Shown one piece after another: positions 49,240-57,761 of a stretch of 64,000 nt of DNA; position 1 is the first letter of the stretch, and each line of letters starts with the position of its first letter. The notes beneath the pieces are model-generated. The model ran no database searches. It saw only the letters and a list, made by a program, of their open reading frames with translations, and was not told the DNA's origin. The DNA comes from Actinoplanes sp040639655 (GTDB lineage Bacteria > Actinomycetota > Actinomycetes > Mycobacteriales > Micromonosporaceae). The position numbers and the translations under genes were made by a program. Where the stretch lies: NCBI RefSeq assembly GCF_040639655.1, contig NZ_JBFAAI010000035.1:1-64000 (forward strand), given 5' to 3'.

Positions 49240-49752
49240 ATGCCGATCATGGAACCACCCGAGATGATCAATGCCGGTGAGCTCGTCCTCAAGCGCTGGG
49301 AACCGGAGTGGTCCGGCGAACTCGCCGCGGCTGTCCAGGAGTCGGCACCCGAACTGCGGCCGTTCCTGCCGTTCGCGGCCGGCGACTACGGACTTGCCGA
49401 GGCGCGGTCCTACACCGAGCGTTCGGTGACGAGCTGGGCGGAGGGCACCGAGTTCAACTACGCGATCTTCACCTCGGTCGGTGACCTGATCGGCTCGATC
49501 GGCCTGATGACCCGTCCCGGCCCGGGCGCGCTGGAGATCGGCTACTGGCTGCGCACCCCGTGGACCGGCCGCGGCCTTACGACCGCCGCCGTGCGGGTGC
49601 TGACCCGCGTCGCGCTGACCCTGCCCGGCATCGAGCGCGTCGTCATCCGGCACCATCCGGCCAACGCCGCCTCGGCCGCGGTCGCCACGAAGGCCGGTTT
49701 CGCCGAGGTCGCGCGGGACGGCGACGACGTCGTCCGGGAATTCCGGCCGTAG
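49240..49752 (+). CDS. GNAT family N-acetyltransferase (RimJ/RimL-like)
   Basis: A 170-residue acetyltransferase: GELVLKRWEPEWSGELAAAVQESAPELRPFLPFA at the N-terminus, EFNYAIFTSVGDLIGSIGLMTRPGPGALEIGYWLRTPWTGRGLTTAAVRVLTRVAL and the ending VVIRHHPANAASAAVATKAGFAEVARDG. The motif A acetyl-CoA loop appears as TGRGLTTAA (R/Q-x-x-G-x-G/A variant). ATG 49240 or 49249. It is probably transcribed with the following small gene, 11 nt downstream. Confidence 0.9.
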   Translation: MPIMEPPEMINAGELVLKRWEPEWSGELAAAVQESAPELRPFLPFAAGDYGLAEARSYTERSVTSWAEGTEFNYAIFTSVGDLIGSIGLMTRPGPGALEIGYWLRTPWTGRGLTTAAVRVLTRVALTLPGIERVVIRHHPANAASAAVATKAGFAEVARDGDDVVREFRP

Positions 49753-49763
49753 GGTCCGTCCGT

Positions 49764-50051
49764 ATGGAGACCACCGACGACGGGCGCTACGTGGTGATCA
49801 ACGGGCGTCGGTGGCGCGCCACCGACCCGGAGATACCCGACGAACCGGCCGCCCGCCTGCGCAAGGCGCTGATGGCGGCCCGCCGCGACGTCGGTGCGGC
49901 ACTGCGCGCCGGGCGGGACCCGGCGCCCGCCCGGGCCCGGGTGCAGGCCGCCAAAGTGGCACTCGGGGAACGCGGCACGCCGTGGTGGGAGCAGTCCGCC
50001 GACGAGCGGCGCGAACGATGGGAACAGGGACTGCGCGATCTCGGCGCCTGA
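49764..50051 (+). CDS. Small conserved actinobacterial protein
   Basis: A 95-residue protein (METTDDGRYVVINGRRWRATDPEIPDEPAARLRKALMAARRDVGAALRAGRDPAPARARVQAAKVALGERGTPWWEQSADERRERWEQGLRDL). The GRYVVINGRRWRATDP.IP....LR..LM.ARR.V and RGTPWWEQ...ER segments look conserved, and similar proteins occur widely in actinobacteria (from memory). A TolA-like annotation is sometimes given without evidence; function unknown. Confidence 0.75.
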   Translation: METTDDGRYVVINGRRWRATDPEIPDEPAARLRKALMAARRDVGAALRAGRDPAPARARVQAAKVALGERGTPWWEQSADERRERWEQGLRDLGA

Positions 50052-50090
50052 CCGGCTCGACGGTGCAGGAGCGGGAATCCGGCGGCGACG

Positions 50091-52796
50091 TCAGGGAGCG
50101 GGCACGACCACGACACCGCGGCCCGGCAGCGCGGGCGGGGCACCGGGCAGCTCGGAGAGGCCGACCGGCTCGTCGGTGCGGTTGATCAGGAAGCGGACCG
50201 GGCCGCGGATCGCGAGCTCCACCCTTCCGCGCAGGCCGGCCGGCAGTTCGCTGACGACACCGGCCGGCGTGAGCAGGTCCTCCAGGATCAACCCCAGGCC
50301 TTGCGGCCCCAACCGGGTCGAGACGTACGCCGCGGAGCCGTCACCCACCGAGCGGCGGGTGACGGCAGCGCCGCCGTCGGCGTAGGCGGCCAGCACCTTC
50401 ACGGCCGGATCGGTGACCTCGACCCGCTCCGACCACAACGTGCCGGACGCGCCGTTGGTCAGGGGCACCGCCGTGCCGTCCGGCAGCGGTGCGAACTCCT
50501 CCACCCGGATGCCGAGCAGATCCCGCAGAGCCCCCGGATAGCCGCCGAGCCACACGTGGTCGTTCTCGTCGGCGATTCCGGAGAAGTAGGTCGTCACGAG
50601 GTGGCCGCCGCGTTCGGCGTACGCCTCGAGGCGCTGCCGCAGCGAAGCCGGCACCAGGTGCAGGATCGGGGCCACCACCAGCCGGTATCCGGTCAGGTCG
50701 GCGCTGACCGGCACCACGTCGGCGCGGATGCCGCGATCGAGCAGGGCCGTGTACCAGTCGAGCGCCTCCCGGCGGTACCGCAGCCGGTCGGTCGGGTGCG
50801 AGTCCAGCTCGGCGGCCCACCAGGACTCGTAGTCGACGACCACGGCGACCGGCGCCGGCGTACGACCGATGCCCGCCACCCCGGACAGGGACCGTAACCG
50901 CGCCCCGAGTTCGGTGACCGCCCGGAAGATCGCGGTTTGTTCTCCGGCGTGCGGCAGCATCGCCGAGTGGTACTTCTCGGCACCCGCGCGGGACTGCCGC
51001 CATTGGAAGAAGCAGACGCCGTCGGCACCGTGCGCGACATGCGTGAGCGAGTCGCGGGCCAGTTCGCCGGGAAGTTTCGGCGGGTTGACCGGCCGCCAGT
51101 TGACCGCGCTGGTGGAGTGTTCCATCAGGAACCAGGGCCGCCCGGCGATCAGGTTGCCGCACAGATTGGCCGAGAAGGAGAGCTCGTCGCGGGCCTGCGC
51201 GCCGAACCCGATGTAGTGGTCGTTGGCGACGAAGTCGACCTCGGCCGCCCAGTCCGGGTAGTTCATGCCGTTGATGTCTCCGGCGACCATGAAGTTCGTG
51301 GTGACCGGAACGTCCGGGGTGAGCTCGCGCAGGATCCGCCGCTCGGCGAGGTAGTGGTCCTTGAGTGCGTCGGACGAGAACCGTTTGAAGTCGAGCTGCT
51401 GGGTCGGGTTGACCGGCCCGCCGGCGTGCCGCGGTGGCAGGATCTGGTCCCACTCGCCGTAACGCTGCGACCAGAAGTCGGTGCCCCAGGCCGCGTTCAG
51501 CGCGTCCAGGGTGACGTAGCGGGCACGCAGCCAGACCCGGAAGGCACGGGCCGCGTCGTCGGAGTAGTCGTCGACGTTGTGGCAGCCCAGCTCGTTGCTG
51601 ACGTGCCAGGCGGCGAGGGCGGGATGCCGTGCGTACCGGCCGGCGATCGCCCGGACCATGCGCAGCGCGTGCTCGCGGAAGACCGGCGAGGTGGGCCGCC
51701 AGTGCTGGCGGGCACCGGGCCAGACGGTTCGTCCCTCCCGGTCGACCGGCAGGATCTCCGGATGCTTCGTGGTGAGCCACGGCGGCGGGGAGGCGGTCGG
51801 CGTGGCCAGGTCGACCAGGATCCCGTTGGCGTGCAGCAGGTCGACGACCTCGTCGAGCCAGCCGAAGTCGTAGCGTCCCTCGGCGGGTTCGAGCCGCGCC
51901 CAGGAGAAGATGCCGAGCGAGACGATGGTGACCCCGGCCTCGCGCATCGCCCGCACGTCCTCGGCCCACACCTCGCGCGGCCATTGCTCGGGGTTGTAGT
52001 CGGCACCGAACTCGATGCGGGGCTCGCCGTCGCGCCGCAACCATCGAGGAGCCTCCCGCGGTACGCGCAACGCGCCCGCGAAGAACCCGAGCGAGGCGTC
52101 GTCCGCGGCCGGGGCGTCGTGCGGCCGGTTGAGGTGACCGTGCGTGGTACCCCGGGCCAGGAACGTGCCGGCCGGCACCCCCGCCTCGCGCAACTGCCGT
52201 TCCAGCAGCTCCCCCGAGGGCCGCAGGTCGTCGTCCTCGGAGAGCAGGATGTGCACCGGGGGCAGGCCGCGGAGGTCGGCCGAGCCGGGCAGCGCGTCGG
52301 CGGGGATGTCGCTGATCCGGCCCACGTAGTTGCGGACCATGTCCTCGATGTTCTCGAGGCTCCGGCCGTGACCGAGCGTGGGCGTCGGGAAGTGCAGGAA
52401 CGGGTACGCCAGCAGGATCAGATCAGGGCCGTGGCCGCGGCACCGCAGTGCCGTGGCCAGAGCGAGAGCCGCTCCGGCGCTGGCGCCGCCGATGGCCTTG
52501 CGGGCCGGCAGGTCGTCACGCCCGGTGACCCAGGTCCACACGGCGTGCACGTCGTCGACCGGTACCGGATACCGCACGCCGCCGACCGCGAGCCGGTAGC
52601 CCACCGACACGACGACGGCGTCGGCGCGGCGGGCCAGTTCGGCGGCCACGTGGTCGGCCTCCGGCATGTCCAGGTCACCGTGGCGGAACCCGCCCCCGTG
52701 CGCCCAGACCAGCACCGCCCCGGCGGGTCCCTCAGGTTCGTGGATCCGCACCGGAACGGGCCCGTGCGGTCCCGCGATCTCCCGATCAGTGACCAT
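50091..52796 (-). CDS. Alpha/beta-hydrolase esterase fused to GH42 beta-galactosidase
   Basis: A 901-residue single ORF. Residues 1-250 form a hormone-sensitive-lipase-type carboxylesterase with oxyanion HGGGFRHG (33-40), nucleophile Ser106 in GGASAGAA, acid near Asp188-190 and His219 in THGH. Residues about 258-901 are a complete GH42 beta-galactosidase: FGADYNPEQWPREVWAED, acid/base Glu402 in WHVSNELGCHN, nucleophile Glu559 in WFLMEHSTSAVNW, and the trimerisation and C-terminal domains. Both sites are intact. No signal peptide, so it acts inside the cell, presumably removing acyl groups and galactose from an imported galactoside. AAGGGGG precedes the ATG. Lies 87 nt after the M20 gene on the same strand. 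Confidence 0.9.
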   Translation of the reverse strand: MVTDREIAGPHGPVPVRIHEPEGPAGAVLVWAHGGGFRHGDLDMPEADHVAAELARRADAVVVSVGYRLAVGGVRYPVPVDDVHAVWTWVTGRDDLPARKAIGGASAGAALALATALRCRGHGPDLILLAYPFLHFPTPTLGHGRSLENIEDMVRNYVGRISDIPADALPGSADLRGLPPVHILLSEDDDLRPSGELLERQLREAGVPAGTFLARGTTHGHLNRPHDAPAADDASLGFFAGALRVPREAPRWLRRDGEPRIEFGADYNPEQWPREVWAEDVRAMREAGVTIVSLGIFSWARLEPAEGRYDFGWLDEVVDLLHANGILVDLATPTASPPPWLTTKHPEILPVDREGRTVWPGARQHWRPTSPVFREHALRMVRAIAGRYARHPALAAWHVSNELGCHNVDDYSDDAARAFRVWLRARYVTLDALNAAWGTDFWSQRYGEWDQILPPRHAGGPVNPTQQLDFKRFSSDALKDHYLAERRILRELTPDVPVTTNFMVAGDINGMNYPDWAAEVDFVANDHYIGFGAQARDELSFSANLCGNLIAGRPWFLMEHSTSAVNWRPVNPPKLPGELARDSLTHVAHGADGVCFFQWRQSRAGAEKYHSAMLPHAGEQTAIFRAVTELGARLRSLSGVAGIGRTPAPVAVVVDYESWWAAELDSHPTDRLRYRREALDWYTALLDRGIRADVVPVSADLTGYRLVVAPILHLVPASLRQRLEAYAERGGHLVTTYFSGIADENDHVWLGGYPGALRDLLGIRVEEFAPLPDGTAVPLTNGASGTLWSERVEVTDPAVKVLAAYADGGAAVTRRSVGDGSAAYVSTRLGPQGLGLILEDLLTPAGVVSELPAGLRGRVELAIRGPVRFLINRTDEPVGLSELPGAPPALPGRGVVVVPAP

Positions 52797-52883
52797 CCGT
52801 ACCCCCTTCGATGAAACGATTTGACCACGAGGGACGGCGTACGGCAGGACGCCGCGGGCGGTGCCGGCATCGGAGAGGGCGGC

Positions 52884-54146
52884 TCACACGCGGGCGGCCA
52901 GCCAGCCGGCCATGGCACGGACCCCGTGGCCGATCGCGCGCTCGTCCGGCTTGAAGGTGCCGAAGTGCGGATAGCTCGTCTCGATGCGCTGGCCGGGCGA
53001 CCGGATGCCGAGCAGGGTGTAGGTGCCCGGGACCTCGTTGAGGAACAACGAGTAGTCCTCGCCGCTGAACGGGACCGCGGCGTGCAGCGCCGAGACCCGG
53101 TCGCGGCCGATCGTGCGACGCAGGTGCCGTTCGAGAGCACGGCCCTCCCGTACCGGACTGAGCATCGCGGGGAACGGCTCGGGCGGGAAGTCGACGGACT
53201 CCGCTCCGGCGGCGAGCGCGCGGCGGCGGACCTCGGCGCGGATCTCGGTGTACCGCGGCTCCGGCCAGCAACGGTAGACCACCTGGACCTGGGCGCCGGA
53301 CGGGCGTGCCTGGAAGAACACGAACCGGGACAGCGGGGTGCGCGGCGTCTGCAGGTCGGTGACGAGTTGCTCCAGCGCGGCGGGGGTGGCCGGGCGGGTG
53401 ACCGTGCCGAGGCCGGCCAGATCGGCGGCGAGCCGCTCGGCCCGGGCCGGGGCGTCCGGGCCGGTCAGCGTGATCGTGCCGCGGTCCTGGCCGGGCATGC
53501 CGAAACCGGAGGTGACCCGGAACTCGCCGACCGGGAACGGGAAGCAGTGCAGGGCGTGGATCTCGGCGGGACGCGCGATGTCGAACACCCCGTCGGCAAG
53601 CATCGCGCGGGCCCCGGTCAGCGACTCCTCGGCCGGCTGGAACACGAACATGACGCGGCCGGCGAGACGCTCGCGCAGCCGGGCGAGAACCAGGGCGACG
53701 CCGACACCGACGGTGGTGTGGATGTCGTGCCCGCACACGTGGGTCGGCGTCGTGGCGCCGCCGACCTGGTCGCCGGGCGGGACGGCGTCCATGTCGGCGC
53801 GGTAGGCGACGGTCCGGCCGGGGCGTACCCCGTTCAGAACCGCGACGACGCCGTGACCGCCGACCCCGGTGGTGACGTCGAGGCCTGCCGCGCGCAGCGA
53901 CCGCGCCACCACGTCGGCGGTGCGCCGCTCCTGGCCGGGACCCTCCGGATGGCTGTGGAGGTCCCGGCGCAGAGCGACGAGCCGATCGTCGAGCCGGGCC
54001 GCGATCCGATCGATCGGCGACGACAACGAGGCCGAGGCCGCGGCCGCGGCGGGTCCGGCGGATGCCAGCCACGCACCGGCGACACCGGCCGCGGCGCCGC
54101 CGAGCACGGCGCGACGACTGAGAGCACGTTCCTGTGAATGCGACAC
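52884..54146 (-). CDS. Tat-exported M20 family amidohydrolase
   Basis: A 420-residue hydrolase. The Tat signal (ALSRRAVLGGAAAGVAGAWLASAGPAAAA, residues 8-36) is followed by an M20D core. Metal-site motifs are ALRRDLHSHPEGPGQE, AYRADMDAVP, THVCGHDIHTTVGVG and FQPAEESLTGARAML. A dimerisation domain (GFGMPGQDRGTITLTGPDAPARAERLA) and a C-terminal PHFGTFKPDERAIGHGVRAMAGWL complete the fold. HxHPE and CGHD are the usual IAA-amidohydrolase/hippurate-hydrolase-like signatures; substrate unknown. It is first of a possible two-gene unit with the esterase-GH42 gene. Confidence 0.9.
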   Translation of the reverse strand: MSHSQERALSRRAVLGGAAAGVAGAWLASAGPAAAAASASLSSPIDRIAARLDDRLVALRRDLHSHPEGPGQERRTADVVARSLRAAGLDVTTGVGGHGVVAVLNGVRPGRTVAYRADMDAVPPGDQVGGATTPTHVCGHDIHTTVGVGVALVLARLRERLAGRVMFVFQPAEESLTGARAMLADGVFDIARPAEIHALHCFPFPVGEFRVTSGFGMPGQDRGTITLTGPDAPARAERLAADLAGLGTVTRPATPAALEQLVTDLQTPRTPLSRFVFFQARPSGAQVQVVYRCWPEPRYTEIRAEVRRRALAAGAESVDFPPEPFPAMLSPVREGRALERHLRRTIGRDRVSALHAAVPFSGEDYSLFLNEVPGTYTLLGIRSPGQRIETSYPHFGTFKPDERAIGHGVRAMAGWLAARV

Positions 54147-54262
54147 GATTCTCCCCGTTCTTCACCATCAAGCTGTCTGGTCCCAGCCTGCCGGGAACCC
54201 GTGCGCACCACAGTGGAGCAGGGCCGTGGCCGATGGTGGTGCCAGCACCACCATCGGCGCTC

Positions 54263-55168
54263 TCACGGGTGCAGCAGCAACTTGCCGCGGGTGTGGCCGG
54301 CCTCGCTCCGATCGTGGGCCTTCGCCGCCTCGGCCAGCGGGAACGTGTCCGCCACCTCGATGTGCAGCCGGCCGGCGACGGCCAGCGCGGCCAGTTCCGC
54401 AAGCGCCTCGGCGGTGCGTTCACCATTGGCGGAGAACGGGACGCCCGCCTCCTGCGCGGCGGCCGCGTCGGCGATCGTGACGATCCGGTCCGCGGTGCCA
54501 CGCAGTTCGACGGAGGCGTGCACCGCGCCGTGACCGGCCGCGTCGAGAACGGCGTCGACACCCTGCGGCGCCACCGCGCGGACCCGGCTGACCAGGCCGT
54601 CGCCGTACGCCACCGGAATGGCACCGAGCGAACGAAGATAGTCGTGGTTCCCCGCCGACGCGGTACCGATGACGGTCGCCCCGCGAGCGACGGCGAGCTG
54701 CACCGCCACCCCGCCCACACCGCCCGCCGCGCCGTGCACCAGCACGGTCTCCCCGCCGGTGACCCCGAGCAGCCCGAGCACCCGCTGCGCGGTCTCCCCG
54801 GCGACCGGCAGGGCCGCTGCCTCGTCCCAGCCGAGCCCGGCCGGCTTGCGGGCCACGACGGTCGCCAGAGCGAACGCGGCGTACGCCCCGGTGTCGGTGA
54901 ACCCGAACACCTCGTCGCCCGGCGCCAGGCCGGTGACCCCCGCGCCCACCTCGTCGACCACGCCGGCCGCCTCCCAGCCGGGAACCGCCGGGAACACGGT
55001 CGGGAAGAATGCGTCCAGCCAGCCGTTACGGATCTTGTAGTCGACCGGGTTGACGGCCGCGGACACCACCCGCAGCCGAACCTGGCCGGGGCCGGGACGC
55101 GGCACGTCGGCCTCTGCCACGCGCAGTACCTCGGATCCGCCGAACCGGTCGAAGACGATCGCCTCCAT
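54263..55168 (-). CDS. Zinc-independent MDR-family alcohol dehydrogenase / quinone oxidoreductase
   Basis: A 301-residue oxidoreductase: MEAIVFDRFGGSEVLRVAEADVPRPGPGQVRLRVVSAAVNPVDYKIRNG, a GroES-like part with VFPAVPGWEAAGVVDEVGAGVTGLAPGDEVFGF, and the NADP-binding GVTGGETVLVHGAAGGVGGVAVQLAVARGATVIGTAS. Catalytic zinc ligands are absent, as in quinone-oxidoreductase-type MDRs. ATG 55168 follows GGAGAGG at 8 nt. Divergent from the XRE-type regulator (141 nt apart), which likely controls it, a common pairing. Confidence 0.9.
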   Translation of the reverse strand: MEAIVFDRFGGSEVLRVAEADVPRPGPGQVRLRVVSAAVNPVDYKIRNGWLDAFFPTVFPAVPGWEAAGVVDEVGAGVTGLAPGDEVFGFTDTGAYAAFALATVVARKPAGLGWDEAAALPVAGETAQRVLGLLGVTGGETVLVHGAAGGVGGVAVQLAVARGATVIGTASAGNHDYLRSLGAIPVAYGDGLVSRVRAVAPQGVDAVLDAAGHGAVHASVELRGTADRIVTIADAAAAQEAGVPFSANGERTAEALAELAALAVAGRLHIEVADTFPLAEAAKAHDRSEAGHTRGKLLLHP

Positions 55169-55309
55169 CGTTGCCACCTCTCCTGGATCGTTGCGTGCAT
55201 CGCTGTGGGACCCACGCTGCAGTCCGGGAAGCCGGTTGTGGAGCGGACCCGTCTGCCTAGGATCAGCGGTCCTTGGCTGGTCCCGCGGATCTGCGGGAGC
55301 ATGGCGACC

Positions 55310-56161
55310 ATGGATCGACGAGAGCTGGCCGACTTCATCCGGCGGTGCCGCGAGCGACTGCGGCCGGGCGAGGTGGGGCTCTCGGCGGGGCCGCGACGGC
55401 GTACCCCCGGTCTGCGCCGGGAAGAGGTGGCACTGCTCGCCGGCATGTCGGCGGACTATCTGATGCGGCTGGAGCAGGCGCGCAGCCCGCAGCCGTCACC
55501 GCAGGTGCTGCGCTCGCTCGGGCAGGCGCTCCGGCTCAGCGACGACGAACGCGACCACCTCTACCTGCTGGCCGGGCACCGTCCGCCGGCGGGGCCACTC
55601 GCCGGCGCCCACGTACGGCCGGGTCTGCTCTATCTGCTCGATCAGCTGACCGGTGTGCCGGCGCAGGTGCTCAGTGACCTCGGCGACGTGCTCGCGCAGA
55701 ACCCGCTGGCCGAGACGCTGTTCGGCGACATCTGCCCGCCGGTGCTCCACGATCACGGGACGGACCACAACGTCGTCTGGCGGTGGTTCAACGATCCCCG
55801 GATCCGGGCGGCGCACCCGGCGGAGGACCACGACTACTGGAGCCGGTTGCAGGTCGCCGACCTGCGGGCGGCGGTCGCCCGGCGCGGCGCGGACCCGGTG
55901 GCGGCGACGCTGGTCCGGCGCTTGCGGGCCGGAAGTACGGAGTTCGCCGAGCTGTGGGACCGGCACGAGGTGGCGGTACGGCGAACCAGCCGGATGCGGG
56001 TCCAGCACCCGACCGTCGGCATGCTCGAACTGGATCTCGAGACGTTGCTGACACCGGCCGAGGACCAGCGGCTGGTGATGCTGACCGCACCGGCGGGCAG
56101 CCCGACGGCCGGCTATCTGGACCTGCTTCGTGTCGTCGGCCGGGAGTCGTTCGCCGGATGA
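55310..56161 (+). CDS. XRE family regulator with MmyB-like ligand-binding domain
   Basis: A 283-residue regulator. HTH_31 lies at residues about 5-75 (RRELADFIRRCRERLRPGEVGLSAGPRRRTPGLRREEVALLAGMSADYLMRLEQARSPQPSPQVLRSLGQALRLSDDERDHLYLLAG). A PAS-like MmyB ligand-binding domain follows (RPGLLYLLDQLTGVPAQVLSDLGDVLAQNPLAETLFGD, VWRWFNDPRIR, ELWDRHEVAVRRTSRMRVQHPTVGMLELDLETL). MmyB-type domains are thought to bind fatty-acid-like ligands. ATG 55310 is chosen over 55301 by spacing to GGGAG. It likely controls the divergent oxidoreductase. Confidence 0.9.
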   Translation: MDRRELADFIRRCRERLRPGEVGLSAGPRRRTPGLRREEVALLAGMSADYLMRLEQARSPQPSPQVLRSLGQALRLSDDERDHLYLLAGHRPPAGPLAGAHVRPGLLYLLDQLTGVPAQVLSDLGDVLAQNPLAETLFGDICPPVLHDHGTDHNVVWRWFNDPRIRAAHPAEDHDYWSRLQVADLRAAVARRGADPVAATLVRRLRAGSTEFAELWDRHEVAVRRTSRMRVQHPTVGMLELDLETLLTPAEDQRLVMLTAPAGSPTAGYLDLLRVVGRESFAG

Positions 56162-56189
56162 CCGGGGCCGGCGTTCACCGGCCGGCCGA

Positions 56190-57374
56190 TCAGGCCGCGG
56201 CGGCCCGGGTGATGTGGCCGAGCGGGTCGGACAGCAGGGCGGCGAAGCCTTTCTCGGCGGCGCCGATCAGGGTGGCGTCGTCGCCGAGCCCGGACGGCAG
56301 CAGCCGCGCGCGTTCCCGCGACACCGGCATGCTGTGCCGGGCGATCCGGGCACCGATCTGTGGCGCGGCGACGGCGTAGAGCTCGCGGAGGGTGCCCCCG
56401 AACACGACGACACCCGGATTGAACAGGTTGATCAGGCTGGCGACGCCGATGCCCAGCCAGTCACCGGTCCCGGCCACCGCGGAGGCGGCGGCCGGATCAC
56501 CGGCGGCCGCGGCACGCACCACCGACCGGACCGCCGCACGGCCGGACTCACCGCCGCGCCCGGCGGCTTCGAGCAACGCGTACTCCCCCGCCTCCGCCTC
56601 CAGGCAGCCAAGCGAGCCGCACAGGCACTCCCGGCCGCCGTGCGGGTTGACCAGCATGTGCCCGACCTCGCAGCCGTAGCCGCTCTCCCCGCCGAGCAGT
56701 GCGCCGCCGACCAGGATGCCGCCGCCCACCCCGACGTCGCCGTGCAGGTAGATCAGGTCGGGTGAGCCGATCCCGGCGCCGCGCACGAACTCGGCCTGCG
56801 CGCCCAGGTGGGCCTCGTTGCCGACGGCGACCGGCAGGCCGATCCCGAGAGCGGCCTCCAGCTCGGTGCCGAACGCCTGGTCGACCCAGCCCAGCTCCGG
56901 ACCGTAGCGGACCATGCCGTCGCCCGGCCGGATCATGCCGCAGTAGGACGCACCCACCCCGGCGCAGACGGTGCCTGGCGGCGCCGCGTCGTGGAGGTCC
57001 CGGCCGAGCGCAGCCAGGCCGCCGACGACGGTGTCCAGATCCGCGCCGGTACGCGGACGTGTCGTCTCGCGCCGGTCGAGGACCGTCCCGCCGAGCCCGA
57101 CCCGGGCCGCCACCAGCCGGTCCACGGCCACGTCGAAGGCCAGCACGAACACCCGGTCGGTCGCCGGCCGCACCACCAGCGACGGCCGCCCGGCACCGGC
57201 CGGCGTGGCCGGGTTCTCCTCGCCGACCAGGCCGGCGGCGGCGAGTTCGCTGGTCAGAGCAAGAATGGTGCTGCGGTTGACGCCCATCCGCCCGGCGAGC
57301 GCGGCCCGCGACAGCGGACCGCTGACGTGGACGTGGCGCAACAGCGTGCCCAGGCTCGCACGATGCTTGCTCAC
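56190..57374 (-). CDS. ROK family transcriptional regulator
   Basis: A 394-residue ROK protein with an N-terminal winged helix (LGTLLRHVHVSGPLSRAALAGRMGVNRSTILALTSELAAAGLVGEENPATPAGAGRPSLVVRP) and a sugar-kinase-like body. The body has the ATP loop near FVLAFDVAVDRLVAARVGLGG, substrate region YLHGDVGVGGGILVGGALLGGESGYGCEVGHMLVNPHGGRECLCGSLGCLEAEAG with the ROK zinc site (His, then CxCGxxGC), and VVFGGTLRELYAVA. The zinc site and HTH mark it as a regulator rather than glucokinase. Start GTG. Convergent with the XRE gene. It lies upstream of the riboswitch leader, divergent from gcvT. Confidence 0.9.
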   Translation of the reverse strand: MSKHRASLGTLLRHVHVSGPLSRAALAGRMGVNRSTILALTSELAAAGLVGEENPATPAGAGRPSLVVRPATDRVFVLAFDVAVDRLVAARVGLGGTVLDRRETTRPRTGADLDTVVGGLAALGRDLHDAAPPGTVCAGVGASYCGMIRPGDGMVRYGPELGWVDQAFGTELEAALGIGLPVAVGNEAHLGAQAEFVRGAGIGSPDLIYLHGDVGVGGGILVGGALLGGESGYGCEVGHMLVNPHGGRECLCGSLGCLEAEAGEYALLEAAGRGGESGRAAVRSVVRAAAAGDPAAASAVAGTGDWLGIGVASLINLFNPGVVVFGGTLRELYAVAAPQIGARIARHSMPVSRERARLLPSGLGDDATLIGAAEKGFAALLSDPLGHITRAAAA

Positions 57375-57540
57375 TGCCGGGTCCTTGCGGGGTGTGACGG
57401 TCGGGGGTCATCCACTCTCTCACACGCCCGGCGCGGACCACCGTGGTCGCGCATCAGGGCGCCGTCCACGCGGAGGGCTGGACCGGCCCGCCGTTTCGGG
57501 TATGGTCCGAGCCACAAGTGAAGACTTCGCCGCGACACCG

Positions 57541-57734
57541 CCGCGGGAGAGTCCCCGCCCCTGACCGGGCGGGGCGCCGAAGGAGCAACTTCTCCCTCAG
57601 AATCTCTCAGGCCCCAGTACCGCGACGGTCAGGCGACTCTGGAAAGTCAGCTGCTCTCGACGAGCAGCTGCGCCCACGGTGCAAGCCGCCCTCGGGCGGT
57701 GAACCTCTCAGGCAGAGATGACAGAGCGAGGGAG
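57541..57734 (+). promoter_or_regulatory. Tandem glycine riboswitch (gcvT motif)
   Basis: Two aptamers in series. The first runs from GCGGGAGAGTCCCC through GCCGAAGGAGCAACTTC, AATCTCTCAGGCC and GACTCTGGAAAG. The second has GGTGCAAGCCGCCC...GGGCGG, GAACCTCTCAGGCAGAGATGACAGAGCG. These are the conserved glycine-aptamer blocks. The switch ends 27 nt before the gcvT start. Glycine binding is expected to turn on gcvT and sdaA (established for the class). Confidence 0.95.
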
Positions 57735-57761
57735 GCCCCGACCCCGACGAAGGAGCCTCCG

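Noticed and set aside
50937..52814. A 625-codon + strand open frame
   Set aside because: Antisense to the esterase-GH42 gene; no recognisable protein.
55291..55306. Quasi-palindrome CCCGCGGATCTGCGGG before the XRE gene
   Set aside because: Imperfect, and overlapping the likely ribosome-binding site; not convincing enough as an operator without a second copy.
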